Assembly (NCBI GenBank): GCA_015057635.1
Contig: SVEB01000018.1
Location: forward strand, 22,212-86,211
Direction: 5' to 3'
Source: Lachnospiraceae bacterium
Lineage (GTDB): Bacteria; Bacillota; Clostridia; Lachnospirales; Lachnospiraceae
Length of the DNA stretch: 64,000 nt
Shown here: positions 55,545 through 64,000 of the stretch, one piece after another
Numbering within the stretch: position 1 is the first letter of the stretch
Layout of the letters: every line of letters starts with the position of its first letter
Notes under the pieces: model-generated
What the model was told of the DNA's origin: nothing
Seen by the model: the letters and a program-made list of their open reading frames with translations, nothing else
The model's database searches: none
Program-made: the position numbers and the translations under genes

Positions 55545-55748
55545 ATCACCTACGTCCCTTCCAAGCATATTCCCATTATAGAAAAACTTCCATAAAAATC
55601 AAGCCTTTTTCGTTCTATTTCACACTAAATGATAATTGTTTCCATCGTTTCTCTCGAAAATACCGAACTTTCTCCCCAAAATCCTAATCTCCTGATACTC
55701 TCACTTTACACCTGTCCCGCCTGCTTTTTCTCTGTAATCATAATACTC

Positions 55749-55830
55749 AACTTCGGAGCTGATTTTGGGCTTTCACTAGGCGGAAAGCCCTGTTTCACCA
55801 GTCTCCAGTCCCAAAATCAGCTCCGAAGTT
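55749..55830. repeat. large hairpin element, family 2, copy 2
   Basis: 55749-55769 pairs perfectly with 55810-55830 (21 bp); the 40-nt apical part contains ACTAGGCGGAAAGCC and TCACCAGT. It shares TGATTTTGGG and ACTGGTG (reverse strand) with the hairpin at 8363-8465. It lies between the cycloligase start and the DUF896 terminator, in an otherwise empty gap. Confidence 0.6.
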
Positions 55831-55853
55831 CGCGCCTTTATACCATAGAAAAA

Positions 55854-55881
55854 GCCCCGCAGAGAGTATCTTCTGCGGGGC
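55854..55881 (-). terminator. terminator after the DUF896 gene
   Basis: GCCCCGCAGA (55854-55863) with TCTGCGGGGC (55872-55881), an 8-nt loop and TTTTTC on the minus strand. Confidence 0.85.
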
Positions 55882-55887
55882 AGGTCA

Positions 55888-56103
55888 TTAGTTCAGGTTC
55901 TTTCCTTTTTCTTTAAGGTCGGTTACGGTACCGTCTGGATTTAAGATAGATACATTATTCAGTGTACTTCTCATATTCTTACGGATTGCGGCGATGTATT
56001 CCTTACGTAATGTTGCCTGCTCTTCTTTTTCGGCTTCTGTTAACCCACCATCCTGAGACTTATGATATAATTCATTAATTCTTGCAATCTTATCTTCGTT
56101 CAT
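55888..56103 (-). CDS. DUF896 family small protein (YnzC-like)
   Basis: 71 residues from ATG 56103 after AAGGAG. The helical-hairpin sequence NEDKIARINELYHKSQDGGLTEAEKEEQATLRKEYIAAIRKNMRSTLNN is the DUF896 signature; Bacillus YnzC belongs here and lies in an SOS operon. It is cytoplasmic, of uncertain function. It is about 55 bp downstream of proB and ends at a strong terminator. Confidence 0.9.
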   Translation of the reverse strand: MNEDKIARINELYHKSQDGGLTEAEKEEQATLRKEYIAAIRKNMRSTLNNVSILNPDGTVTDLKEKGKNLN

Positions 56104-56159
56104 TTTTTTTACTCCTTGTCGCATCTTTTATTAGTGTCAGGTCCCAGAACTGCCGCAGC

Positions 56160-57038
56160 CTATAAAACTGTGCTTTTCTGATCGTGCTTTGTATACTGAC
56201 TTGTCACAAGATAATCCATCAGCTGAAAGTCCTTATTCTTGTGCGCCTTAAAAATGGTTCCGACTTCATTTCCATCTATTGCCTCACGGATCACATTCAC
56301 ATCTTCTCCATTTGCAATAATCATATCGGCACCGGAATCCGTTGCGATACGGGCAGCCGAAATCTTTGTGGCCATGCCGCCGGTACCTACACTACTGCCG
56401 GCTCCTTTCGCCATCTTTAAAATATCTTCACCGATCACTTCTACCGTATCAATAAACTTCGCTTCTGGATTCTTTCTCGGATCATCGGTGTAAAGACCAT
56501 CAATATCCGATAACAGAATTAAAAGATCGGCACCGATCAATGCTGCCACGATTGCAGACAATGTATCATTATCGCCGAATTCAATTTCATCGGTAGAAAC
56601 GGTATCATTCTCATTTACGATTGGGATCACGCCGAGTCTTAACAGTTCTTCAAATGTGTTCTGTGCATTCTCCCTGCTAATCTCGTTGATCATCGTATGC
56701 TTCGTCATTAAGATCTGGGCGGTCAGCTGATTGTATTCTGCAAAAAGCTTCTGGTATACCATCATTAGTTTTGCCTGTCCGACTGCAGCACATGCCTGTT
56801 TCATCGCTTTTTCCTTTGGCTTTTCTAATAAGCCTACGGTTTTTCTGCCTACCGCGATGGCGCCGGAAGAGACTAAGACAACTTCTTTTCCCGCATTATT
56901 CATGTCTGTCAGCACTCGGATAAGTTTCTCCATCTTTGCCAGATTTAAATCTCCTGTCATCTCATGTGTCAGGGAAGAAGATCCAATCTTAACGACAATT
57001 CGTTTCTTATCCTTTAACTGTTCTCTGATCTTATTCAT
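56160..57038 (-). CDS. proB: glutamate 5-kinase (no PUA domain)
   Basis: 292 residues. Amino-acid-kinase fold: RIVVKIGSSSLTH at residue 14, VSSGAIAVGRKTVGL, IPIVNENDTVSTDEIEFGDNDTLSAIVA and GAGSSVGTGGMATKISAARIATDSGADMIIANG. It phosphorylates glutamate to start proline synthesis. The C-terminal PUA domain found in many ProB proteins is absent, as in other short clostridial forms; proline feedback is held in the kinase domain. AAGGGG precedes the ATG. It follows the FAD dehydrogenase gene by 21 bp. Confidence 0.94.
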   Translation of the reverse strand: MNKIREQLKDKKRIVVKIGSSSLTHEMTGDLNLAKMEKLIRVLTDMNNAGKEVVLVSSGAIAVGRKTVGLLEKPKEKAMKQACAAVGQAKLMMVYQKLFAEYNQLTAQILMTKHTMINEISRENAQNTFEELLRLGVIPIVNENDTVSTDEIEFGDNDTLSAIVAALIGADLLILLSDIDGLYTDDPRKNPEAKFIDTVEVIGEDILKMAKGAGSSVGTGGMATKISAARIATDSGADMIIANGEDVNVIREAIDGNEVGTIFKAHKNKDFQLMDYLVTSQYTKHDQKSTVL

Positions 57039-57059
57039 GTTAACCCCTTTTTGTACTGC

Positions 57060-58688
57060 TTATTCTGTCACGCCGTTATATAATGCAATCATGCTTTCAA
57101 ATACCTTGATTCCGTCTACTGCCGCAGATGTGATTCCGCCTGCATATCCTGCACCTTCCCCGCAAGGATAGATTCCTTTCACATTTGCCTGGCCAGACTC
57201 ATCACGGCTGATTCTGACTGGTGATGACGTACGCATCTCAACACCGGATAACACGGAATCGCCATCTGCGAATCCTGGGATCATACGGTCAAATGCGGTA
57301 ACGCCTTCGATAATGGAATCACATACAGCTGCCGGAATGCATTCCCGGAGGTTCGCTAATGTGTATTCCCCTTTTAAGTTCGGTATAACACGGCCTATTT
57401 TAGCACTTTTTTCATTATTTAACAAGTCCTTGTAAAGCTGCACCGGGATTTTACCCTTGCCACATTCATATGCAAGCTTCTCATAATAGCGCTGGAATTC
57501 CATTCCTGCTAACGGAGTATCCTTTGCGCCAGGAATTTTCATGAAGTCTTCCTCATCTACCGTTACAACAATAGCACTGTTGGCATTGCGTTCCCCACGG
57601 TCGTGATTGCTCATTCCGTTTACTACAAGCCTTCCTTCCTCAGAAGATGCATTGACTACAAATCCACCCGGACACATACAGAAGGAATATACCCCTTTCC
57701 CATTCTCGCATTTATGTGTCACTTTATAGTCTGCTGCAGGCAGTTTGGTATAGGCATCCCCATACTGATTTTTACTAATTAGTTCCTGTGGATGTTCCAT
57801 ACGAAGCCCTACTGCAAATGGCTTGCGCTCCATATAAACGCCCTGGTTGTAAAGCACTTCGAATGTATCTCTTGCGCTGTGTCCGATTGCAAGAACAAGC
57901 GCCTCACATGGAATCTGCTCTTTCTTGCCATCCCCTGCAGTCACATCTTCCACTTCAATTCCAGTAAGAGTATCCCCATCACAGACTAAGGAAGTTAACT
58001 TTGTTCCGAAACGCACTTCTCCGCCAAATTTAATAATATCTTCTCTGATGTTCTTTACGATTCCTCTTAACTCATCTGTACCGATATGAGGCTTATTCAC
58101 ATATAAGATATCTTCATTTGCGCCGTGTTCTACGAATGTGCTCAATACTTCACGGATTCTTCCGTACGTATCCTTAACCAGTGTATTTAGCTTGCCATCG
58201 GAGAATGTACCGGCTCCGCCTTCCCCAAACTGTACGTTGGAGTTCGGATTTAGAGCTGCGCCCTTCCAGAACGCTTCAACGCTTTCAATTCGTTCTTCCA
58301 CTTTCTGTCCGCGTTCAATCAAAATAGGCTTATAGCCTGCCTTTGCTAAGAAATATGATGCAAATAAGCCAGCAGGGCCGCTGCCTACTACAACCGGGCG
58401 ATGTGCTAATTTCTTCTCACCGGTAATGGTGTAATGATAATGGTTTGTCACCGCATGCGAAGCATTTGGGTTTTTACATTTTGCAAGCACTTTGTTTTCG
58501 TCTTTTACATCTGCGTCAATCGCATATATGTATTTGACTTCCTGTTTCTTTCTTGCATCGATGGAACGTTTAAAAATCTTGTACCCCTTTAATTGTCCTT
58601 CGTCTATTCTAAGTGCTTTTAGCACTGCTTTTTTTAAATCCGACTCGCTATGATTGATCGCGAGTTTCAACTGATTGATTCTGATCAT
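57060..58688 (-). CDS. FAD-dependent dehydrogenase (COG2509 type)
   Basis: 542 residues. An N-terminal domain of about 85 residues (IRINQLKLAINHSESDLKKAVLKALRI) is followed by the FAD-binding motif VVGSGPAGLFASYFLAKAGYKPILIERG (about 97), then NVQFGEGGAGTFSDGKLNT and a C-terminal GAGYAGGITSAAVDGIKVFESM. This matches uncharacterised FAD dehydrogenases widespread in Clostridia. The reaction is unknown. AGGAGACAGAGG precedes the ATG. It sits in one strand with proB and a second flavoprotein, likely co-transcribed. Confidence 0.85.
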   Translation of the reverse strand: MIRINQLKLAINHSESDLKKAVLKALRIDEGQLKGYKIFKRSIDARKKQEVKYIYAIDADVKDENKVLAKCKNPNASHAVTNHYHYTITGEKKLAHRPVVVGSGPAGLFASYFLAKAGYKPILIERGQKVEERIESVEAFWKGAALNPNSNVQFGEGGAGTFSDGKLNTLVKDTYGRIREVLSTFVEHGANEDILYVNKPHIGTDELRGIVKNIREDIIKFGGEVRFGTKLTSLVCDGDTLTGIEVEDVTAGDGKKEQIPCEALVLAIGHSARDTFEVLYNQGVYMERKPFAVGLRMEHPQELISKNQYGDAYTKLPAADYKVTHKCENGKGVYSFCMCPGGFVVNASSEEGRLVVNGMSNHDRGERNANSAIVVTVDEEDFMKIPGAKDTPLAGMEFQRYYEKLAYECGKGKIPVQLYKDLLNNEKSAKIGRVIPNLKGEYTLANLRECIPAAVCDSIIEGVTAFDRMIPGFADGDSVLSGVEMRTSSPVRISRDESGQANVKGIYPCGEGAGYAGGITSAAVDGIKVFESMIALYNGVTE

Positions 58689-58796
58689 ATCCTCTGTCTC
58701 CTGTTCTTCCTGCCTGATTCCTTGTTAACATTCTTACAATCTGATTTTTCAACATTCCTACCGTCTGTTGCGTCCTCTTCCTGTCTAATCCTCACG

Positions 58797-60017
58797 TTAA
58801 CGGATGCTGCTCCCTGCTACCGCGCCGGTTGACCATGCCCACTGCAGATTATATCCGCCGCATGTTCCGTCGATATCCAAAAGTTCTCCTACTATATATA
58901 AGCCTTTTTGTTTTTTTGATTCCAGACTTGCCGCACTGATTTCATCTGTTGCTACGCCCCCGGCGCTTACCTGAGCATTGTCAAAGGTATTGGTTCCGGT
59001 TATGCGCATCTTGAGGTTCTTTATCAGATGAACCAGACCTTTGATTTCGTCTATACGTATTTTAGAAGACATTAATTCCGGCTTGATTCTTGCTTCCTTG
59101 ATTACTACATAGGCCAGCTTTTTATTCATAAATCCGGTAAATACTTCTTCCACCGTCTTATGTTTTCCAAACTCAAATCGTTCCTTCATCATATCCATCA
59201 GCTCATTCTCTGATAAGTCCGGATATAAGTCAAGGATTAATTCGGTCTTCTTCTTTTTCATAACGGCTTCACCTGCATAGCGGCTCATCTGGAATACCGG
59301 AATTCCGGAGATTCCATAGTTTGCAAATAAAAACTCGCCCTTTTCTTCCGTCACCTTGCGGCCCTCTACATAGATGCCGGCTTTTCCGTCCACACGAACG
59401 CCTGCTAATGTCTTAAAGTCACAGCCTTCTGCTTTTAGCTGAACAAGCGCCGGCACCTGTGGGATGATTGTATGGCCGAATGACTTTGCAAGCGCATACC
59501 CGCTTCCGTCCGATCCCTGTACTTTAGCCGCACAGCCGCCGGTAGCAAGAATCACATTGCGCCCTTCATATTTATTTTCACTGGTTGTGATCACAAAATT
59601 ACCAGATTTATTCTTCTTCACCGATTCAATATGCTCTAAATAAAAAACGGCAACCCCAAGACGTCGTAATTCCATCACAAGAACGTCCACCACACTGGCT
59701 GCCTGCTCTGAGAACGGATATACATATCCATTCTTTATTTTCGGATATACACCTAGCTCCTTAAAGAAACGAAGTGTCTCTTCTGTATCAAACTGCTTTA
59801 ATACTTCCATTGCAAAGGCTGGATTCGTTCCACGGTAACAGGATGGTTCCTGCACTAAATTCGTATAGTTGCATTTTCCATTTCCGGTGGCTAAAATCTT
59901 CTTTCCAATCTTATCTTTGTGTTCAATGATCGCGACGCGTTTGCCTTTACGCGCAGCAAAGATGGCTGCAACCATTCCGGAAGCGCCACCTCCTGCTACT
60001 AACACATCATATAACAT
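58797..60017 (-). CDS. NAD(P)/FAD-dependent oxidoreductase, BaiN/HI0933 family
   Basis: 406 residues. The dinucleotide motif VAGGGASGMVAAIFAARKGKRVAIIEH is at the N-terminus, then KKILATGNGKCNYTN and VILATGGCAAKVQGSDGSGYALAKSFGH, and a C-terminal GELLDIDGTCGGYNLQWAWSTGAVAGSSI. All are typical of HI0933-like flavoproteins (BaiN in bile-acid contexts, mostly uncharacterised). AGGAGG precedes the ATG. Substrate not predictable; there is no bai operon here. Confidence 0.88.
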   Translation of the reverse strand: MLYDVLVAGGGASGMVAAIFAARKGKRVAIIEHKDKIGKKILATGNGKCNYTNLVQEPSCYRGTNPAFAMEVLKQFDTEETLRFFKELGVYPKIKNGYVYPFSEQAASVVDVLVMELRRLGVAVFYLEHIESVKKNKSGNFVITTSENKYEGRNVILATGGCAAKVQGSDGSGYALAKSFGHTIIPQVPALVQLKAEGCDFKTLAGVRVDGKAGIYVEGRKVTEEKGEFLFANYGISGIPVFQMSRYAGEAVMKKKKTELILDLYPDLSENELMDMMKERFEFGKHKTVEEVFTGFMNKKLAYVVIKEARIKPELMSSKIRIDEIKGLVHLIKNLKMRITGTNTFDNAQVSAGGVATDEISAASLESKKQKGLYIVGELLDIDGTCGGYNLQWAWSTGAVAGSSIR

Positions 60018-60035
60018 ACTATCTCCTCCTGCCCT

Positions 60036-60818
60036 TTAACTCGAGTAACTTTCTAACAATGAGAACAACTCATCATTATCTTTCACATAAATACCTTTCA
60101 TCAGATCATTTCTTGCTTCTTCCGGAAGCATGATTGCTTCTATATTCGTATATTCATAAACAGTCTTCAGATCGCTGTAATACACGATCACCTTGCCATC
60201 CTTGACCGCTACATAGTACTTGAATGTAATCTTTTCACTGTTATACGTTTTCCGGAGCACGACTTCCTGTTCCGAGAATGATAACAATTCATAGGATACC
60301 AGTCCTTTTTCATATTCGTCAATTGGTATATTTAACATATAGTTTGCAAGTTTCTTAATGACCTCTTCTCTTGTAAGCCCGATCAGATCGCTTGGTATGC
60401 TTACCGACTGTCTGATCAGATCATTGGTTGATACCTCATAGGTTTCTAAATAGTACTCTGTAGACGGCAGGACTGTCGTTCCCGAATCTGCCTCTACTGT
60501 CATCGAATCATCCTGAAGTGTTGAACTGTTATATCCATTCGGATTTTTCAGGATGTTTGAAACTTTCGCCTCAGACAGGATACCTGCCTGATCTGAATTT
60601 GCTGCATTCTTCGTATCCTCCGTGCTGCTTGTTTTAGCACTGCTAAAGATCTCTTCCTGCTTTTTATACTCTTCTAACGATTTCATCAGGTTATAATCCC
60701 GTTCCACCGCATCCTCATTGAATTTTCGAAGAGCATTCTGAAAGCTTAGATAATAAGTAGCCGTAAACATCACGCATAATCCGAGAAAGCATAAGAAATA
60801 ACCAGCCAAACGCTTCAT
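60036..60818 (-). CDS. membrane-anchored protein with BofC-like C-terminal region
   Basis: 260 residues. One N-terminal transmembrane helix (5-25, LAGYFLCFLGLCVMFTATYYL) and a low-complexity region with Ser/Thr/Asn (about 60-110) precede an extracytoplasmic domain (about 150-255) reading QEVVLRKTY...YYVAVKDGKVIVYYSDLKTVYEYTNIEAIMLPEE. This last part resembles the C-terminal domain of BofC, a sporulation checkpoint protein. The match is weak and by eye. It lies 18 bp upstream of the BaiN-family gene and about 60 bp after the SpoVB-like gene. Confidence 0.55.
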   Translation of the reverse strand: MKRLAGYFLCFLGLCVMFTATYYLSFQNALRKFNEDAVERDYNLMKSLEEYKKQEEIFSSAKTSSTEDTKNAANSDQAGILSEAKVSNILKNPNGYNSSTLQDDSMTVEADSGTTVLPSTEYYLETYEVSTNDLIRQSVSIPSDLIGLTREEVIKKLANYMLNIPIDEYEKGLVSYELLSFSEQEVVLRKTYNSEKITFKYYVAVKDGKVIVYYSDLKTVYEYTNIEAIMLPEEARNDLMKGIYVKDNDELFSLLESYSS

Positions 60819-60880
60819 AGCTTCACTCTCCTTTACCTATGAAGTATTGACTGATTATTTCGTATTATTCATTCTCTATT

Positions 60881-62500
60881 TTATAAAATATGGAATTTCT
60901 TTAAGAAACGAACAATTTTACTTCCCATCGGCATTTCTAATAATTCCTGTTTCGTCACAGCCTTTAGCATAATCACCAATATACCGTATACTGCAACTGC
61001 AATCGGAAGCGTCACTAAGATAGAAAGCAGATTGGAATGCACGATTCCATGTGTAATATGGTATACGATATACGCCACAATACCCATTAAAATGGAAGCG
61101 ATGGTTGGAAGGATAAAGGTTCTTAACACTTCCTGCTTATAATGAGCATATTTCGCAATGGAAATCCAGTTTAACATGCTGACAACAAGCGCAAAGGTAA
61201 CATTTCCAATTACAAGGCCATAGGCTCCTAAATCCATTACTTTTAATAAAAGGAACAGGACAACCACATGGATTGCTAACGAAATTGCGGAATGAATAAC
61301 CGGCAGGTGCATCTTATCGATTCCCTGTAAAATTCCGTTTGTTAAGGTCGAAAGCGCAAAGAATACTACCGCAACACATCCAAGCTGCAATAACTGCACG
61401 CTTAATTCTGTATCACCACTGAATAAAAGAGTTAAAATCGGTTTTGCAAGCACGCCTAACCCCACTGCAGAAGGAATGCTGATTAACATATTGAACTTAA
61501 TGGATGTGGCAATCTTATCACGAAGATTATCCATATCTCGTTCTAAATACGTAGCCGCAAGAGCCGGAACAATCGCTGCCCCTAATGCAGTGGCAAGCGC
61601 TACCGGGAGATTGGTAAGCTGACGATACTTTCCGCTGTAGATACCATACATAAAGTCGTATTCATTTTCCATATATCCTTTGCTCTGCATGATCTGGCCA
61701 AACATCGCACTGTCCACGGTTCCGCTTAGCTGATAAACAGTCTGACTTAAGATAATTGGAACAACTGTCATGATTAAGACCTTGAATACATCCGCATAAG
61801 ATTCTTCATGTGTGGATTCATCTTTTAGAAGACGTTTTTTCATAACCGGACGATATATCATGTAAATAAATACAAGGAATAAAAGTCCTGCGATCGCACC
61901 ACAGAGCGTACCAGTCGTGCCGCCTGCTGCACCCCAAGCCTCAATATTCGCAGATGCGTTATGCGCCTTCATAAGGCCGTATGCTGCCGCAATACTGACA
62001 ATCGCATTGACAATCTGTTCAAATACCTGAGAGATTGCGGTGGGCATCATTGTATTCTTACCCTGGAACAGTCCTCGAAGAACGCCCATAATGCTGAATA
62101 CAAAGATTGTCGGTGCCAGAATCCGAAGCGGGATATAAGCCGATTCAAAGCCTAACATCTTCGCGAAGAATTTCGCACCGATAAAGATAATCAGACTGGC
62201 AATTCCGCCCACTGATACAGACAGAACCATCGCAGCCTTAAATACTTTGTTTGCATTGTTATATTCTTTCTTCCTCTCTCTTGCAGAGACCAGTTTGGAA
62301 ACCGCAATCGGAATGCTGTATGAAGAAAGAATCAGCGCCAAGTTATAGATCTCGAAGGCCGCGCTGTAAAATGCCATGCCCCCGTCACCGATAATCCTTT
62401 GTAACGGCACTCGATACAAAAGACCGATCAGTCTTACGATAATTGAAGATACCGCAAGAAGACCGCCCTGTACCAGATATTTATTATTCTTGTTTCCCAT
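60881..62500 (-). CDS. SpoVB/MurJ-like polysaccharide flippase
   Basis: 539 residues from ATG 62500 (GGAGG eight bases upstream; a TTG at 62515 lies within that site). About 14 hydrophobic helices; the start YLVQGGLLAVSSIIVRLIGLLYRVPLQRIIGDGGMAFYSAAFEIYNLALILSSYSIPIAVSKLVS is typical of SpoVB/YtgP-type MOP exporters. These flip lipid-linked peptidoglycan or cortex precursors across the membrane. Whether it is the vegetative (MurJ/Amj-like) or the sporulation (SpoVB) member cannot be told by eye. Confidence 0.88.
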   Translation of the reverse strand: MGNKNNKYLVQGGLLAVSSIIVRLIGLLYRVPLQRIIGDGGMAFYSAAFEIYNLALILSSYSIPIAVSKLVSARERKKEYNNANKVFKAAMVLSVSVGGIASLIIFIGAKFFAKMLGFESAYIPLRILAPTIFVFSIMGVLRGLFQGKNTMMPTAISQVFEQIVNAIVSIAAAYGLMKAHNASANIEAWGAAGGTTGTLCGAIAGLLFLVFIYMIYRPVMKKRLLKDESTHEESYADVFKVLIMTVVPIILSQTVYQLSGTVDSAMFGQIMQSKGYMENEYDFMYGIYSGKYRQLTNLPVALATALGAAIVPALAATYLERDMDNLRDKIATSIKFNMLISIPSAVGLGVLAKPILTLLFSGDTELSVQLLQLGCVAVVFFALSTLTNGILQGIDKMHLPVIHSAISLAIHVVVLFLLLKVMDLGAYGLVIGNVTFALVVSMLNWISIAKYAHYKQEVLRTFILPTIASILMGIVAYIVYHITHGIVHSNLLSILVTLPIAVAVYGILVIMLKAVTKQELLEMPMGSKIVRFLKKFHIL

Positions 62501-62528
62501 TAACTTTTCCTCCAAAGACGTGTTTTGG

Positions 62529-63656
62529 TCACTCCATTATCACATTTTCCGTCTTATGGTTCGGAAATACTGCAATATAGGTCTTTCCTGGATTAATTAT
62601 CAGTTCTTTTCCTGTTTCATCATAATAGCGCATCATTCTTGTGCTCTCATTCTTCTTCCAGGTAACCTTGACCATCTTTCCATTTGTAATATAATACCCT
62701 GTTCCTGACGCATCCGCCAGTTCCATCGTCTGGTAGCCATTTTTGTCAATGTCCCATTGCTTTACAAACTGCACGATGATATTCTCGAATGCAAGCTGCT
62801 CTCCCGTATTCGCATCGGTATGTTCTGATCCGAACTGAGACCTTAAGTATACCTTATTCTCTGCATCATACATAAAATACGGACTTGTGTAATTTGAAAA
62901 CTTAAGAGTCAACTTGTTCACATCCACATCGCTTACCGGCACCGTATTCTCTTCATAGAAGGAAAAATGGCTTTCATAGCCTTTTTCATACTCCGTTCTA
63001 ATATCTCCATTTTGAACCGCCTTTAAAATCCCATCAAGGCTCGTAAATGCATTATGTGGTGATTTGATTGACGGATCCCGGTAAAAGGAATTCACGCCGA
63101 TTCCATAAGAACCGGTCAGATGGTCGATGCCTAACTTTTTCATCGCCTTTGTGGCATACGTAGTCTCTCCGAAATGAACGAAGATCGCATCATATTCATC
63201 CGCAAAACTTGCAAAATAATGTCTTGCACTTCGAACGGATCCGATTCTTTTCGCTGTTTCAGAATCCGGATCGATTCCATCAAAGATTCCTAACATTCTT
63301 GTGATGCCGCCTTCTACTAATGCTTCATAAAGAATAGCCGCATCACCGATCCCGCTTTGCGGGGACGCACATTCAATATTATTGAATATCACCGCATAAG
63401 GACGTTTTATAACCTCTTCCTCCGCTTTCCACTCACCTGTCAGATAACTTCTTGCTTCCCCTTCATGGATAATAATCGCTTCTGTAAGAGTTGGTGTATC
63501 GGTTGGGACTTTTGTCACTTCTGCCGTAATGGTTGGTGCAATGACTTCTTTTGTATCTTCTTTTTCTTTTTTCTTACAGGCAAAAGTAAGCATGACAATG
63601 AAGAACAGCAGGCCTGCTAATAAAGCATACCGATTCGCTTTGTTCCATTTTTTCAT
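62529..63656 (-). CDS. DUF3048 domain lipoprotein (YerB-like)
   Basis: 375 residues. An N-terminal hydrophobic signal (YALLAGLLFFIVMLTFAC, plausible lipobox with Cys 27) is followed by a charged linker and the DUF3048 domain (about 75-370): RPYAVIFNNIECASPQSGIGDAAILYEALVEGGITRMLGIF, RIGSVRSARHYFASFADEYDAIFVHFGET and KVTWKKNESTRMMRYYDETGKEL. Family members are YerB-like lipoproteins of unknown activity at the cell envelope. AAAGGAG precedes the ATG. It lies between ybeY and the flippase gene. Confidence 0.9.
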   Translation of the reverse strand: MKKWNKANRYALLAGLLFFIVMLTFACKKKEKEDTKEVIAPTITAEVTKVPTDTPTLTEAIIIHEGEARSYLTGEWKAEEEVIKRPYAVIFNNIECASPQSGIGDAAILYEALVEGGITRMLGIFDGIDPDSETAKRIGSVRSARHYFASFADEYDAIFVHFGETTYATKAMKKLGIDHLTGSYGIGVNSFYRDPSIKSPHNAFTSLDGILKAVQNGDIRTEYEKGYESHFSFYEENTVPVSDVDVNKLTLKFSNYTSPYFMYDAENKVYLRSQFGSEHTDANTGEQLAFENIIVQFVKQWDIDKNGYQTMELADASGTGYYITNGKMVKVTWKKNESTRMMRYYDETGKELIINPGKTYIAVFPNHKTENVIME

Positions 63657-63686
63657 ATATTGCTCCTTTACTCGTTGCTGTACGCA

Positions 63687-64000
63687 TTATCTTGTGATAT
63701 TTAACTGATCTAATATCTGCTTTTGCCTTTCTTCCATCACAAGGCGTTCCTCATCTTCCATATGATCATATCCACAAAGATGAAGCATGCTGTGTGCCAC
63801 TAAGAATGCAAGCTCACGTTCTGTGGAATGCCCATATTCCTCAGCCTGGCTGATCACCTTATCTACTGAGATCACGATATCGCCAAAAAGAAGTTCTCCT
63901 GTTTCCGGATTAAAGTAATCATCCGCTGACTCTTCTAAATGATCAAAATCAGATGGCACTTCATAATCTACCATCGGGAAGGATAACACATCCGTTGGAC
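63687..64000 (-). CDS. ybeY: endoribonuclease YbeY, C-terminal part (5' end beyond window)
   Basis: The frame enters from the right edge (...TDVLSFPMVD) and gives about 103 residues. The zinc-binding signature HSMLHLCGYDHMEDEE (H-x3-H-x5-H) and the GDIVISVDKVISQAEEYGHS segment identify YbeY, needed for 16S rRNA 3'-end maturation and ribosome quality control. The apparent ATG at 63989 is internal. The N-terminal third lies outside the window. Confidence 0.95.
   Translation of the reverse strand, partial: PTDVLSFPMVDYEVPSDFDHLEESADDYFNPETGELLFGDIVISVDKVISQAEEYGHSTERELAFLVAHSMLHLCGYDHMEDEERLVMEERQKQILDQLNITR

Overview
The window looks like a chromosome segment of a low-GC, anaerobic, spore-forming Firmicute, most likely a Lachnospiraceae member (Clostridia). 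The reasons are family content and style: an [FeFe]-hydrogenase with HydE and HydF, spoIIM and a SpoVB-type flippase, RNase Y, a Bce-type peptide-resistance module, short operons with AGGAGG ribosome sites, and many Big_2, DUF11 and leucine-rich surface proteins. No rRNA, tRNA or CRISPR array was seen.

Layout. 1-3.2 kb: the 3' end of an HD-GYP gene, then an AT-rich island (broken peptidoglycan-binding protein and an unknown lipoprotein) bracketed by two decayed IS4-type transposase fragments. 3.2-7.9 kb: a complete BceRS-BceAB module on the minus strand. 8-11.4 kb: small enzymes and acetyltransferases, including one interrupted by an in-frame TGA and a ZIP-transporter remnant. 11.5-13.1 kb: a T-box leader whose specifier reads GCA (Ala), controlling an alanine-type aminotransferase. 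13.2-20.7 kb: a kinase-like protein, two DUF11 surface-type proteins, a large hairpin element, an AraC/GyrI-like regulator, an acetyltransferase and a lipoprotein. 21-25.8 kb: argC, a DbpA-type RNA helicase, pyrE and an LCP ligase. 26-30 kb: [FeFe]-hydrogenase, hydF, hydE. 30.3-36 kb: an apparent operon of Big_2 protein, degenerate PP2C-like protein, acetyltransferase and a hydrolase-DUF3795 fusion, then a Nudix protein and a small Big_2 protein. 36-38.8 kb: pyrimidine-nucleoside phosphorylase and DAHP synthase. 38.8-41 kb: remnants of an integrative element and a lipoprotein. 41-46.6 kb: degenerate XerD-like protein, spoIIM, Nudix ADP-ribose pyrophosphatase, proC, aspartate aminotransferase, SUFU-domain protein. 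46.8-50 kb: a frameshifted leucine-rich surface protein and the second copy of the large hairpin element. 50-64 kb: a housekeeping minus-strand block (rny, miaB, proA, 5-formyl-THF cycloligase, DUF896, proB, two flavoproteins, BofC-like protein, SpoVB-like flippase, DUF3048 lipoprotein, ybeY).

The proline pathway (proB, proA, proC) is spread over 13 kb rather than forming one operon. HydE and HydF sit with a hydrogenase, but HydG is not in the window.

The strongest unexplained signal is a pair of about 200-bp imperfect palindromes (17832-18039 and 49806-50004). Their outer arms are unrelated in sequence yet each is nearly self-complementary, while internal-loop blocks are identical, as expected for a conserved folded RNA or a structure-dependent repeat. 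A second, smaller hairpin family may have members at 8363-8465 and 55749-55830. Several proteins keep a fold but appear to have lost catalytic residues: the PP2C-like protein, the alpha/beta hydrolase and the XerD-like recombinase.
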